A DNA stretch of 64,000 nt from DAOULT01 sp964646625 (GCA_964646625.1 CAZYHC010000002.1:124001-188000), one strand, 5' to 3'; positions 24,642-33,311 are shown, counted from the first letter of the stretch. The notes: generated from the sequence alone by a model not told the origin. Numbers and translations: made by a program.

Positions 24642-26259
24642 TCTCAAAGGCATGGGGGCGGACATTTTCTATGGGGAGGGAGTCCCTCCTGAGCCTAGAG
24701 TCAAGGACGAGGCCGATCTCGATCTGGAAGAAGCTCTTGCAGAGGAGGCAGGAGCAGCCCAGCCGATGATTGAAGAGGAGGTCATTGATGATGATGTAGA
24801 AGCCTTCCTCGCTGAAGAAGTACTGGCGGCCGAGCCGGAACCCCCTTCGACAGTGGTGGCACCCGAGGAACCGGAGCGGCCGTCAGAAGCAGTTCCACCA
24901 CCATCGCCCTACCCGGAGCACAAGCCGCGGCCCTCGGAAGCGGCCCCGCCGCCCTATCCGTGGTACGAGCCGCGGCCCTCGGAAGCGGCTCCGCCGTCGC
25001 CCTACCCGGAGCACAAGCCGCGGCCCTCGGAAGCGGCCCCGCCGCCGCCCTATCCGTGGTACGAGCCGCGGCCCTCGGAAGCGGCCCCGCCGTCGCCCTA
25101 CCCGGAGCACAAGCCGCGGCCCTCGGAAGCGGCTCCGCCACCACCCTATCCGTGGTACGAGCCGCGGCCCTCGGAAGCTGAGGTTAGTTCGCCTCCAGAG
25201 GCCGATGAACCGTTCGTAGATAGCTCCTTCCCGCCGCCTGAGGACATCACTTTGCGGCCTGAGGCTCCACCTGCCATTCCAGAGCCTGGCCCCCTGCCTC
25301 CTTATGAGGCGGAGTACGTGCTGCCTCCCAGACTGAGTATAACGGAATGGCCTGGCGAGGAAGCTCTGCTTCTCTGGCCCAAGGAGCCTCTCGGTCAGCC
25401 GCCGATACCGGGCGCGGAGGACTTGGAGGAAGAAGCTCCCTTGCTCGAATTTGAGGAGAGAGAAGAGCAACCGTCACGGAGACGCGAGGAAGAGGAGGTT
25501 TTGGAATTTTATGGCCGGCGGAGGGAGAAGCTAAACAAAAGCATTGATATTCTGTTTGATACTGTCCCTCGTGAACTGGTAGGCAGGGAGATGGGCGGGG
25601 CCCTAAAGCTGTTGACTGAAGCGCGGGATATTCTGGCTGAGAAGCCCCGCCAGTTCGACGAGGCAGAATATAAGGTTGCCCGGGCCGAAGCGATCGTAGA
25701 AAATCGACGCATCATCAGATACAGTTCCAGCATCCATGGTAATATTCTTCTTTTCTACGAGATTATCTGGTTTCTTCTTCTGTTCGCTGGTTTTCTTTTG
25801 AGCCAGAGAGTGATCCAATTTGTATCGTTAGTTGCCACTCCGGGCGCGGATGCAACCCTATTTTTCACCCCCTTCTGGAACACCATGATGTGGGGTGGCA
25901 TCGGCGGTGTGGTGGGAGCACTTTACAGTCTGTACTGGCACGTGGCTGTTCAGCAGGATTTTAATAAATATTATACTATGTCGTATGTCGTACAGCCCAT
26001 CATGGGCCTGATCCTGGGGGGAGCTATTTACCTGGTCATGGCCGCCGGGTTCCTGGGCACAGAAGTACAGAAGGCAGCAGGTGTAGCCATTTATCTCCCT
26101 TCGCTGGTGGCCTTTGTCGCCGGGTTCCGGCAACAATTCGTCTACGAGCTGATTGACATGATTGTCAAGAGGCTCACCCCCAGCCTGGGAGGGGAGGGGA
26201 GAGAGGAGGCAGAGATAGAGGAGGTCACAGAGGAGTCCACAGGGGAGAGCGGGGAGTAA
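24622..26259 (+). CDS. Proline-rich repeat membrane protein, putative ParA partner
   Basis: 545 residues, no named family. The short basic N-terminus MVRKRASLKGMGADIFYG resembles the ParA-activating N-terminal peptide of ParB/Spo0J proteins (basic residues, then G-x-G-x-x-x-(L/I)F). Acidic disordered sequence follows, then six alternating 15-16-residue modules (PSEAAPPSPYPEHKPR and PSEAAPPPPYPWYEPR) over about residues 87-187. After more disordered acidic sequence, a helical region (about 295-365) and four C-terminal membrane helices follow (around residues 374-393, 413-440, 455-476, 483-500). It overlaps parA by 20 bases with ribosome site GGAGGTG inside it. Membrane anchoring of a ParA cycle is the inferred role. 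Confidence 0.7.
   Translation: MVRKRASLKGMGADIFYGEGVPPEPRVKDEADLDLEEALAEEAGAAQPMIEEEVIDDDVEAFLAEEVLAAEPEPPSTVVAPEEPERPSEAVPPPSPYPEHKPRPSEAAPPPYPWYEPRPSEAAPPSPYPEHKPRPSEAAPPPPYPWYEPRPSEAAPPSPYPEHKPRPSEAAPPPPYPWYEPRPSEAEVSSPPEADEPFVDSSFPPPEDITLRPEAPPAIPEPGPLPPYEAEYVLPPRLSITEWPGEEALLLWPKEPLGQPPIPGAEDLEEEAPLLEFEEREEQPSRRREEEEVLEFYGRRREKLNKSIDILFDTVPRELVGREMGGALKLLTEARDILAEKPRQFDEAEYKVARAEAIVENRRIIRYSSSIHGNILLFYEIIWFLLLFAGFLLSQRVIQFVSLVATPGADATLFFTPFWNTMMWGGIGGVVGALYSLYWHVAVQQDFNKYYTMSYVVQPIMGLILGGAIYLVMAAGFLGTEVQKAAGVAIYLPSLVAFVAGFRQQFVYELIDMIVKRLTPSLGGEGREEAEIEEVTEESTGESGE
24880..25180 (+). repeat. Tandem coding repeat (about 48-base modules, 96-base composite)
   Basis: Six alternating modules of about 45-51 bases encode the Pro-rich EHKPR and WYEPR units. 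Later copies are nearly identical at DNA level, which points to recent expansion. Confidence 0.85.
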
Positions 26260-26330
26260 ACGAGCTCGATGCCGCCTGCTTCGGAGGAGGAAGAAAAGGA
26301 GAAGAATGAGCAACAGCTTGAGCTGAGATA

Positions 26331-26363
26331 CAAGGCAGGAGCTTAGTTCCTGCCTTGATTTTT
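26331..26363 (+). terminator. Rho-independent terminator after the ParA-partner gene
   Basis: CAAGGCAGGA, 7-base loop, TCCTGCCTTG, then ATTTTT: a perfect 10-bp stem with a U tract. The last codons and stop of the convergent minus-strand gene lie inside it. Confidence 0.85.
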
Positions 26364-27368
26364 AGCCAGTTCGACCTTTTTCAGTCGAGGGTTAGGGGTG
26401 GGGCCCGGTATGCGACCGCGCTTGGCCAGAGGTCGGCCTTCCACCGCTTTAATATCGGCTGTAAAATCGATAGGCGACGCGCCGGAGATGTAGCTGCCGA
26501 CGCCAAAGACATCGACGGGTGCTCCCTGTTCGATGAATTGTCGGATGCGGGTGACATCTATGCCGCCACTGACCACGATCTTAACCTGTTCGTAACCAGC
26601 CTGGTCCAGTCTGGCTCGCACCTCTTTGACCAGATCGGGAGTGACGCGGCCTCGTTCGGCTGGAGTGTCCAGTCGCACAGCCCATAACTTGGGGCCCAGG
26701 GCCTCGGCTACCCGCAAGCTTTCCTCGGCCTCGTCTTTAAAAGTATCCACCAGGGCGATGCGCTTGATTTTCGGATCGATGTGCCGGTCGAAGGCCAGAG
26801 TGGCCTTGACGGTATCATCGAAGATGAGGATCATAGCATGGGGGATGGTGCCGCTGGCTTCCAGGCCGGCCAACTCTGCTCCGGCCGTGGTAGCGCAGCC
26901 TACGCAACCGCCCACGATGGCCGCGTATTCCATGCGGGCTGCCACATCGGGATGCACATGACGGGCTCCAAAACTGATAATAGGGATGCCGGCGGCCGCC
27001 TGAACACACTGGTGAGCGGCTGTAGCCCAACCACTTTCGTGGGCCAGCGTGCCCAGCAGGGCCGTTTCGTACAACCCGAAACTGTTGTAAGGAGCGGTGA
27101 TGCGCAAAACTACCTCCCTGGCTTGCATGGCCTGTCCCTCTTCCAGAGCTTCCACCTCGGCTGTGGACGGCAACACGAGGCTCAGCAGGTCCAATACTTC
27201 TTTCATCCCGCATAACAGCCCCTGGCGGCTGGGAAAAACTTCCATCGTCACCGTCGGGTTCAGCCCTTCTGCTTCCAGTATTTTTTTGGTGCGCAGAAAA
27301 TAGACATCGGCCGTTTTACCCGAGAGTATGGGATGAGCGGGATCAAACTTTGGTGTCGCCAAAGCCAT
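26343..27368 (-). CDS. pncB: Nicotinate phosphoribosyltransferase
   Basis: A 341-residue enzyme of the shorter archaeal/Thermoplasma-like form. It makes nicotinate mononucleotide from nicotinate and PRPP in NAD salvage. Typical segments are MEVFPSRQGLLCGMKEVL, the ISFGARHVHPDVA loop, ALVDTFKDEAEESLRVAE and IVVSGGIDVTRIRQF with the phosphate-binding GVGSYISG. ATG 27368 has AGGAGG only 2 bases upstream, so the in-frame TTG at 27362 may be the real start. A promoter is at 27516-27544 on the same strand. Confidence 0.9.
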   Translation of the reverse strand: MALATPKFDPAHPILSGKTADVYFLRTKKILEAEGLNPTVTMEVFPSRQGLLCGMKEVLDLLSLVLPSTAEVEALEEGQAMQAREVVLRITAPYNSFGLYETALLGTLAHESGWATAAHQCVQAAAGIPIISFGARHVHPDVAARMEYAAIVGGCVGCATTAGAELAGLEASGTIPHAMILIFDDTVKATLAFDRHIDPKIKRIALVDTFKDEAEESLRVAEALGPKLWAVRLDTPAERGRVTPDLVKEVRARLDQAGYEQVKIVVSGGIDVTRIRQFIEQGAPVDVFGVGSYISGASPIDFTADIKAVEGRPLAKRGRIPGPTPNPRLKKVELAKNQGRN

Positions 27369-27515
27369 GGCCTCCTCTCACTTCATTAACGTATACTTTA
27401 CAACATATACTCTACTCAAGAGGCTTCAACTTCCTCTCGACCCTGCACACAGTGTTCGGGGAACGTTATTTACTGCCCCCTTTTATCTCGTCTAGACGTT
27501 AGCTTATCTCCGTAT

Positions 27516-27544
27516 AGTATAACAGATTTGCCCTCGGATTGCAA
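27516..27544 (-). promoter_or_regulatory. Promoter of the nicotinate phosphoribosyltransferase gene
   Basis: On the minus strand TTGCAA (27544-27539), 17-base spacer, TATACT (27521-27516), about 150 bases upstream of the start codon. Confidence 0.6.
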
Positions 27545-27876
27545 TACTCGCCGCAAGTTTGGGTAGTCAGCCCGGCCTTCAGAACAAGGAGCGCAAGGAA
27601 ACAATGGTGACCACGTCAGCCACGACCCTGCCCCGTAAAAAAACCTATTGCCCCGCCTTTTGAGCCAATGCTGGAGCTAACGAGAGATTGCATCGTCGTT
27701 GAGGTTATTTTGGAAGGTTTTTGGAAAGCCGGCAGGCCATTTTGTAAGGCCGTTGGAAGGTGGAGAGGGTATAATTATTAAGAGGCACATGGACTGGAGT
27801 GCAAAATCCTCTCACATAGCTTAAGTTTGCGATCAAGCCAATCACGGCCTGGGTCGTCCAGGGTGGCGAAACTTTG

Positions 27877-27906
27877 TTGCCAAAAGATGGCTTTATAGGG
27901 TATAAT
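27877..27906 (+). promoter_or_regulatory. Promoter of the small membrane-protein gene
   Basis: TTGCCA at 27877-27882, 18-base spacer, perfect TATAAT at 27901-27906. Confidence 0.65.
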
Positions 27907-27953
27907 GATGAGTGTCGGCAAGACGGACACTGAGCGTGGTAGGAGACCATCTA

Positions 27954-28313
27954 ATGAGCAACCGAGGGTTGGCCCTCATCTCAGCGTTTCTGGCGGTGTT
28001 TGGTTGGGCGGGACTAGGCTATCTGTTGAATAACATCCAACCTCAAGCTATAGCTATTTTAGCTTTTTTTATCTTACTTTTTGCAACCTTAACCACTACT
28101 TTCATTCCGGTGACCTGTTATCTCAACCATCGCTTTGTCGATCCCAGGGACCCGCCGGACGGCTGGCGGTCGGTACGTCAGAGTGGATGGCTGGCCTTGT
28201 TTATCGTCCTGTGTGCCTGGCTCCAGTCTTTGCGGGTTCTTAATTGGGTAGTGGCTCTTCTCCTGTTAGGGGTGTTCGGCCTGATAGAAATTTTCATCTT
28301 AACCAGAGAGTGA
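27954..28313 (+). CDS. Small membrane protein, four helices, function unknown
   Basis: 119 residues starting MSNRGLALISAFLAVFGW; ATG 27954 has AGGAG 8 bases upstream, whereas the in-frame GTG at 27912 would lie right at the predicted transcript start. Helices are near residues 6-24, 31-52, 75-92 and 96-114. A loop RFVDPRDPPDGWRSVRQ lies between helices 2 and 3. The pattern is that of a conserved Chloroflexota-type membrane protein, but I cannot name it. Confidence 0.7.
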   Translation: MSNRGLALISAFLAVFGWAGLGYLLNNIQPQAIAILAFFILLFATLTTTFIPVTCYLNHRFVDPRDPPDGWRSVRQSGWLALFIVLCAWLQSLRVLNWVVALLLLGVFGLIEIFILTRE

Positions 28314-28331
28314 CCGGAGAGCGGGCATATT

Positions 28332-28360
28332 TTTACCTTATTTTTACTTTATGGTATAAT
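28332..28360 (+). promoter_or_regulatory. Extended -10 promoter for the cyclase-selA operon
   Basis: TTTACC at 28332-28337, 17-base spacer, TATGGTATAAT with TATAAT at 28355-28360. Confidence 0.65.
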
Positions 28361-28424
28361 GTGTAGGAAGGTATGGCTCGCTATAGCAGATCATGGAGAG
28401 AATAACCTGAACAGGTAAGGTGGC

Positions 28425-29870
28425 ATGAGAGATTCAATATCCACTGTCCAACAAGAATCAGCTAAAGAAGATATAAAATTTGGTGACACTATGATTTCAA
28501 CGTTGCTCGCTTTTGTGAGGAGGCTGGCCATCACGCTGACCGGAATCAAAGCTGGAACAAAAGCTGAAAAAATGGAAGCCAACTCCTGCACGTCCGTTAT
28601 GGCTTCTAGCCCTTTGCCCGATCTGGAGGCTGCTTTGATTTCCGTAGGCCAGGAGCAGAGATTAATAAGATGCAGCGTCAAAGATGGGGACTGGCTGGCG
28701 TTTGAGATAACCACCTTGCATCGAGTCTCTGAGATCATCAACTCACCCCTGCCCCTGCCTGCTATTTTGCAGCAGGTGGTGGGCGAGGTGGTAGAAAATT
28801 CTCGGCTGTCTGCGGCCTGGTTGTTCCTGCTCGACGAAAGGGAGAACCTGAAGCTCCGGGCGGTGGCCGACCCGACTTTGCAGGGGGAACGATGTCTGGA
28901 TCAGTGGGAGTTTACCCTGCCGAGCATGGCTTTGGCCACCGGCCAGCCATTATTGATCCCGGACCTGAAAAGGTGGTCGCGCTTGCGTCCTTTTGTTCCC
29001 TCTTCAGAGGTAACCTCGACTTTGTGGTTGCCCATCTGGGGTAGGGATAGAGTCAACGGCGCCATCGGAGCTTTGGGGGTGGGCAGCACCGAGAAGGAGA
29101 TCCTCGACCAGGATATGATTCGTTTCCTCTCGACCGTCAACGCTCAGTTAGCCATCGCCGTCGAGAACGCCAGGCTTTGCCATCAGATGGCTGCTGAGCG
29201 TCGGATGCGTTTGGAGATGCAAAGCTACCTCTCCCCCCGGGCAGTGCAGGCGGTTACCGATGGAAAATCCTCCCCAGGCACCACCAATGAGCCGCGAAGG
29301 ATGAGTGTGCTTTTCGCCGATGTACGCCGCTTCACCGCCCTGGTGGAGAACACGGATACAGAGGTGGTGATCCAGTTGTTTAACGAGTATTTCAGACGGG
29401 TGCAGGATATCGTCTCCACGCGTGGCGGAGTGGTGGACGAACTGGCGGGCGACAGAATTATGGCCAGCTTCGATGCCGCGTTTGTGGGCCAGAGTGATGC
29501 CAGACAGGCCGTAACCGCCGGCCTGGAGATTCTGGGCGCCCTGGACGCTCTGCATGAAAGCTGGCGAGGGCGTGATCTGCCCACCTTCGAAATCGGGATC
29601 GGCATTAGCACCGGGACGGTGACCACCGGTAGCATCGGCTGCCGGGAGAGGAAAACCCTGGTTACCACGGGCGAAACTCTCAACATCGCCTGGCGCACGG
29701 AACAGAAGACCAAAGAATTTAACAGGCGTATGATTATCACCGAGAGCACCTTTGAGCAGGTCAAAGACCTCATTGACTACGAGGAGTTGGGGCCAGTGAG
29801 GATGGCGGGCGTTAGCTCCCTCGTCAAGCTTTATAGCGTCCGTGGGATGAAGCAGAGGGGCGAGGAATAA
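28425..29870 (+). CDS. GAF domain-class III nucleotidyl cyclase
   Basis: A 481-residue soluble protein: a GAF-like sensor domain (about residues 105-255, starting LHRVSEIINSPLPLPAILQQ) and a C-terminal class III cyclase domain from RRMSVLFADVRRFTALVE. Metal-binding Asp residues are in FADVRRF and LAGDRIM; the transition-state Asn/Arg are in LNIAWRTE. The substrate-specifying Lys of adenylyl cyclases (DKYIGD) is Glu here (DELAGD), and the partner position (Asp/Thr) is Val (LVTTGETLN). That is unlike a standard adenylyl cyclase, so the product (cAMP, cGMP or none) is uncertain. selA starts 1 base after its stop. Confidence 0.88.
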   Translation: MRDSISTVQQESAKEDIKFGDTMISTLLAFVRRLAITLTGIKAGTKAEKMEANSCTSVMASSPLPDLEAALISVGQEQRLIRCSVKDGDWLAFEITTLHRVSEIINSPLPLPAILQQVVGEVVENSRLSAAWLFLLDERENLKLRAVADPTLQGERCLDQWEFTLPSMALATGQPLLIPDLKRWSRLRPFVPSSEVTSTLWLPIWGRDRVNGAIGALGVGSTEKEILDQDMIRFLSTVNAQLAIAVENARLCHQMAAERRMRLEMQSYLSPRAVQAVTDGKSSPGTTNEPRRMSVLFADVRRFTALVENTDTEVVIQLFNEYFRRVQDIVSTRGGVVDELAGDRIMASFDAAFVGQSDARQAVTAGLEILGALDALHESWRGRDLPTFEIGIGISTGTVTTGSIGCRERKTLVTTGETLNIAWRTEQKTKEFNRRMIITESTFEQVKDLIDYEELGPVRMAGVSSLVKLYSVRGMKQRGEE

Positions 29871-29871
29871 G

Positions 29872-31230
29872 ATGCAGGAAGATCTCAGGAAGCTGCCCAG
29901 CGTAGATAAGTTGCTTAGCGAAGAAAGCATTCAATCCTCGGTCGAGACCTACAGCCATGAACTGGTGGTAACGGCCATCCGTCAGGTGCTGGACGATACC
30001 CGACAGGCTATCCTGAAGGGAGCTTGCTGTCCCCCTCTACCGAAGTTGATCAGCGCGGTGCAAGACCATCTGCTAAGCTACTTACGTCCTACCCTGCGTC
30101 CGGTCATCAACGCCACCGGGGTGATTATCCACACCAACCTGGGCCGCACCCCCTTGAGCCTGGAGGCCAGGGCCGCTATGGAAGCGGCGGCCCGTGGTTA
30201 CAGCAACCTGGAATACGACCTGGTTGCGGGGCGGCGTGGTTCTCGCTACGTCCATGCCGAAGAACTGCTTTGCCAGTTGACCGGCGCGGAGGCGGCTCTG
30301 GTGGTCAACAACAACGCGGCCGCCGTCCTTTTGCTCTTAACCGCTCTGGCTCAGGGCCGCCAGGTGGTTATCTCCCGCAGCCAGTTGATCGAAATCGGAG
30401 GTGGGTTCCGCATCCCCGACGTTATGCGCCAGAGCGGAGCCCACCTGGTAGAAGTGGGCACCACCAACCGCACTCACCTCCGCGACTATGAAGAAGCTAT
30501 TGGCCCGGAGACGGCCCTGCTAATGCGCGCCCACCATAGCAACTTCAAGCTCATCGGTTTCACCCACGAGGTAGGGCTGGACGAGTTGGTTGAGCTGGCT
30601 GCTCAGCACGGTCTGACCGTCGTAGATGACCTGGGCAGCGGCACCTTGCTGGACACCGCCCTCTATGGCCTGGCCCACGAGCCTACCATCCAGGAAAGCG
30701 TGGCCCAGGGAGCGAACCTGGTCTCTTTCAGCGGCGATAAGCTGCTGGGCGGCCCCCAGGCCGGCCTTATCGTCGGCCAGGAGGAGCTTGTCGTCCGCCT
30801 GAAAAGCCATCCCCTGACTCGCGCCCTGCGGGTGGACAAGACCACCATCGCTGCTCTGAACGCCACCCTGCGCCATTACCTGGAGGGCAAGGCCGCGCAG
30901 AAAATCCCCGTCTGGCGCATGATAGCTGCGTCCCTGGAGAGCATCGAGGATAGAGCACGGGGCTGGGCGGAGCAGCTTGGGGGAAAAGTGGTGGATGGTC
31001 ATTCGACGGTGGGGGGTGGGTCTTTGCCCGGAGAGAGCCTGCCCACCAAACTGGTGGCCCTCCAGGTGGCCTCACCCGATGCGCTGGCCCGCCGCCTCCG
31101 CGAAGAAGAGCCAGCCGTGGTCGGGCGCATCGAGGATGATCGTTTCCTCCTCGATCCACGCACAGTTTCGGAGGAGGAAGAGGAGATGCTCATCGCCGCT
31201 GTGAGAAGCGCCCTGCCCGCAATGGATTAA
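29872..31230 (+). CDS. selA: L-seryl-tRNA(Sec) selenium transferase SelA
   Basis: A 452-residue PLP enzyme that converts Ser-tRNA(Sec) to Sec-tRNA(Sec) with selenophosphate. The N-terminal tRNA-binding region (LRKLPSVDKLL) is followed by NATGVIIHTNLGRTPLS, NNNAAAVLLLLTALA and the PLP lysine in SFSGDKLLGGPQAG. Length matches bacterial SelA. It is coupled to the cyclase gene. selB, selD and a tRNA(Sec) gene were not found in the window, so the rest of the pathway must lie elsewhere if it functions. Confidence 0.95.
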   Translation: MQEDLRKLPSVDKLLSEESIQSSVETYSHELVVTAIRQVLDDTRQAILKGACCPPLPKLISAVQDHLLSYLRPTLRPVINATGVIIHTNLGRTPLSLEARAAMEAAARGYSNLEYDLVAGRRGSRYVHAEELLCQLTGAEAALVVNNNAAAVLLLLTALAQGRQVVISRSQLIEIGGGFRIPDVMRQSGAHLVEVGTTNRTHLRDYEEAIGPETALLMRAHHSNFKLIGFTHEVGLDELVELAAQHGLTVVDDLGSGTLLDTALYGLAHEPTIQESVAQGANLVSFSGDKLLGGPQAGLIVGQEELVVRLKSHPLTRALRVDKTTIAALNATLRHYLEGKAAQKIPVWRMIAASLESIEDRARGWAEQLGGKVVDGHSTVGGGSLPGESLPTKLVALQVASPDALARRLREEEPAVVGRIEDDRFLLDPRTVSEEEEEMLIAAVRSALPAMD

Positions 31231-31829
31231 AAGACCTCGTCCACCGCCACCTGGAAACCATCCAGCAATGGGGAGTGGGCCACTTCCCCTGGCCCGAACT
31301 TGCCCACCAGAACGTAGTCGCCTTCTTCCAGGGTAAAGACCTCGATGGTGCGGGCCCGATAGTCCACTATCCATTATTCCTGTACGCCGGCCGTCAGGTA
31401 AGCCTGAAATTTCTCGGTGCGGTCGTATAGCCAGGTGCTCGGCAACAGCACCTCGACCACCAGGTCGGGCGCCCCTTCAACGTACTGCTCATCAGCTATA
31501 TACTGCCGCGCCGCCGAGATGAAGAAGATGTCCGGCTGGACGGGCACGGGCTGGGTGGGCAGCCGCACGCCGCATGGAGCGATCAGTACTTCGCCCAGAT
31601 TATGCTCCGACACGAAAGCTCTCATCTCGGAAGCAAGGCAAAGAGACGCACGCTGATGTTTAATAGCCGGTGGTGGGGTCATATACAACACTCCGTCCAG
31701 CACTTCGTAGCGAAAGCTGTCGTCGGGCAGGCGCAGCCAGTCCTCGTAAGTCCAGTCCCCCTGTGCGGGCGGCCAGGGCCGTGCTGGTGAGGCTATCTGA
31801 TTCTTTTCAGCAATTTTGTCTGAACTCAC
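31227..31829 (-). pseudogene. Uma2-family endonuclease-like gene with an in-frame stop
   Basis: A Uma2 (DUF820) gene. From GTG 31829 (AGGAG 7 bases upstream) it encodes YEDWLRLPDDSFRYEVLDG, APCGVRLP and QPDIFFISAARQYI, then ...LTAGVQE and a TAA at 31374-31376. The same frame continues after the stop with WIVDYRARTIEVFTLEEGDY and ends at 31227. Family members read E-Y-W-I-V-D here, so a Tyr codon has become TAA. The remaining 49 codons look undamaged, so the change is recent or a sequencing error. Uma2 proteins have a PD-(D/E)XK-like fold. The 3' end converges on selA with 4 bases overlap. Confidence 0.75.
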
Positions 31830-31856
31830 TTTTTGTCTCCTGGAATTGCCCTCATC

Positions 31857-31902
31857 AAGTGCCAGGCACAACGAATGTTCGCTGTTGAAGTGCCTGGCAC
31901 TT
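31857..31902. repeat. GTGCCTGGCAC palindrome, copy 2
   Basis: AAGTGCCAGGCAC (31857-31869) and GTGCCTGGCACTT (31890-31902) are complementary around a 20-base loop. It lies just upstream of the Uma2-like pseudogene. Confidence 0.8.
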
Positions 31903-32001
31903 TGTTATGCTCTCACCTGCTATTGTATCACGATATTATCCAAAAATCAAAAATATCAGCGGATGTTTCCACCCGCTGAGTTTGCGCTGAGTTATTTCCG
32001 G

Positions 32002-33240
32002 CTACAGCTTACGGAAGATGATGCAGCCGTTGTGGCCGCCGAAGCCGAAGGAGTTGGACATGGCCGTTTTCACGTCGGCCGGACGGGCTTCGTTGGGCAC
32101 GTAATCCAGATCGCAGGCCGGGTCGGGGTACTCGTAGTTGATGGTTGGATGTATGATCCCTTCCTCCATAGCCTTGAGACAGGCCAGGGCCTCCACTGCG
32201 CCGGCGGCCCCCAGCAGGTGCCCAACCATGGACTTGGTGGAACTGATGGGCAGCCGATAGGCGTGCTCGCCGAACACCGCTTTGATGGCCTTGGTCTCCG
32301 TAGCGTCGTTCAGAGGAGTGCTGGTGCCGTGGGCGTTGAGGTAATCGACCTCTGCGGGCCGTATCCCGCCGCTCTCCAGGGCCATGCGCATGGCCCCTAT
32401 CGCTCCAGCGCCGTCCTCGTCTGGGGCGGTGATGTGGTAGGCGTCGGCCGTAGCTCCGTAGCCCACTACTTCGCCGTAGATGCGCGCCCCGCGTTGTTGG
32501 GCGTGTTCCAGGCTCTCCAGGACGAGGATGCCCGCTCCCTCGCCCAGGACGAATCCATCGCGCTCGGCGTCAAAGGGGCGGCTGGCTCGTTGGGGGTCGT
32601 CGTTGCGGCTGGAGATGGCCCTCATGACGCTGAAACCGGCCATGGCGATAGGCAAGATGACAGCCTCGCACCCTCCACAGATTATGGCCCTGGCCGCGCC
32701 GCGTCGGATCATCTCTGCCGCTTCGCCGATGGCGTGAGTACTAGAAGCGCAGGCCGAGACCACGGCAAAATTAGGCCCCTTCAGCCCGAAGGAGATGGCT
32801 ACCTGTCCGGCAGCCATATCGGGCAGCATCATGGGCACAAAGAGAGGGCTTACCCGTTTGGGGCCTTTGGTGTCCATTATCCTGATCTGATCCACCAGGG
32901 TGCCCATGCCGCCTATGCCAGTACCGATGATAACGCCTATGTCGGCGCCGTTCGAGTCGTCGATGGTCAGCCCGGCGTCTTCGATAGCCTCTCTGGCCGC
33001 CACCAATGCGAATTGTACCACGCGGTCCATGCGCCGCGCCTCTTTGTGCCCGAAATGCTCCTTGGGATCGAAAGCCTTGACCTCAGCCGCAAACCGAACC
33101 TCAAGTTCTGAAGCGTCGAACAGGGTAATAGGGCCTACGCCGCTGGTTCCCTCTCGTAAGGCCGCCCACGTGGTCGGCGCGTCGTTACCTACGGGAGTTA
33201 TAGCTCCCAATCCCGTCACCACTACGCGATGATTATTCAA
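32002..33240 (-). CDS. fabF: Beta-ketoacyl-ACP synthase II FabF
   Basis: A 412-residue condensing enzyme of type II fatty acid synthesis. Catalytic Cys lies in VSACASSTHAIGEA, the two His in LNAHGTSTPLNDATE and STKSMVGHLLGAAGAVEA, and the C-terminal NSFGFGGHNGCIIF is standard. It begins with TTG 33240, with GGAGGT 5 bases upstream. It stands alone here, without acpP, fabD or fabG beside it. Confidence 0.96.
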   Translation of the reverse strand: MNNHRVVVTGLGAITPVGNDAPTTWAALREGTSGVGPITLFDASELEVRFAAEVKAFDPKEHFGHKEARRMDRVVQFALVAAREAIEDAGLTIDDSNGADIGVIIGTGIGGMGTLVDQIRIMDTKGPKRVSPLFVPMMLPDMAAGQVAISFGLKGPNFAVVSACASSTHAIGEAAEMIRRGAARAIICGGCEAVILPIAMAGFSVMRAISSRNDDPQRASRPFDAERDGFVLGEGAGILVLESLEHAQQRGARIYGEVVGYGATADAYHITAPDEDGAGAIGAMRMALESGGIRPAEVDYLNAHGTSTPLNDATETKAIKAVFGEHAYRLPISSTKSMVGHLLGAAGAVEALACLKAMEEGIIHPTINYEYPDPACDLDYVPNEARPADVKTAMSNSFGFGGHNGCIIFRKL

Positions 33241-33311
33241 GGTCCACCTCCTCAGTATAAAATCTCTCTTTCAACATATAACACACGGAGGGGTAAAAAG
33301 ACGCGCTGCTG

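Larger units (their letters stand above)
27369..27953. other. Divergent intergenic region
   Basis: 585 bases between the nicotinate phosphoribosyltransferase and a small membrane-protein gene. It holds the two divergent promoters at 27516-27544 and 27877-27906. Between them I see no convincing coding sequence, RNA gene or repeat; a TATAATTATT at about 27769 could be another -10. Confidence 0.6.

Noticed and set aside
24880..25180. CRISPR-like array
   Set aside because: The repeats are direct, back to back with no unique spacers, and are in frame in a protein gene.
31374..31376. Recoded stop in the Uma2 gene because selA is next door
   Set aside because: The codon is TAA; selenocysteine needs TGA. 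Simple nonsense mutation is more likely.
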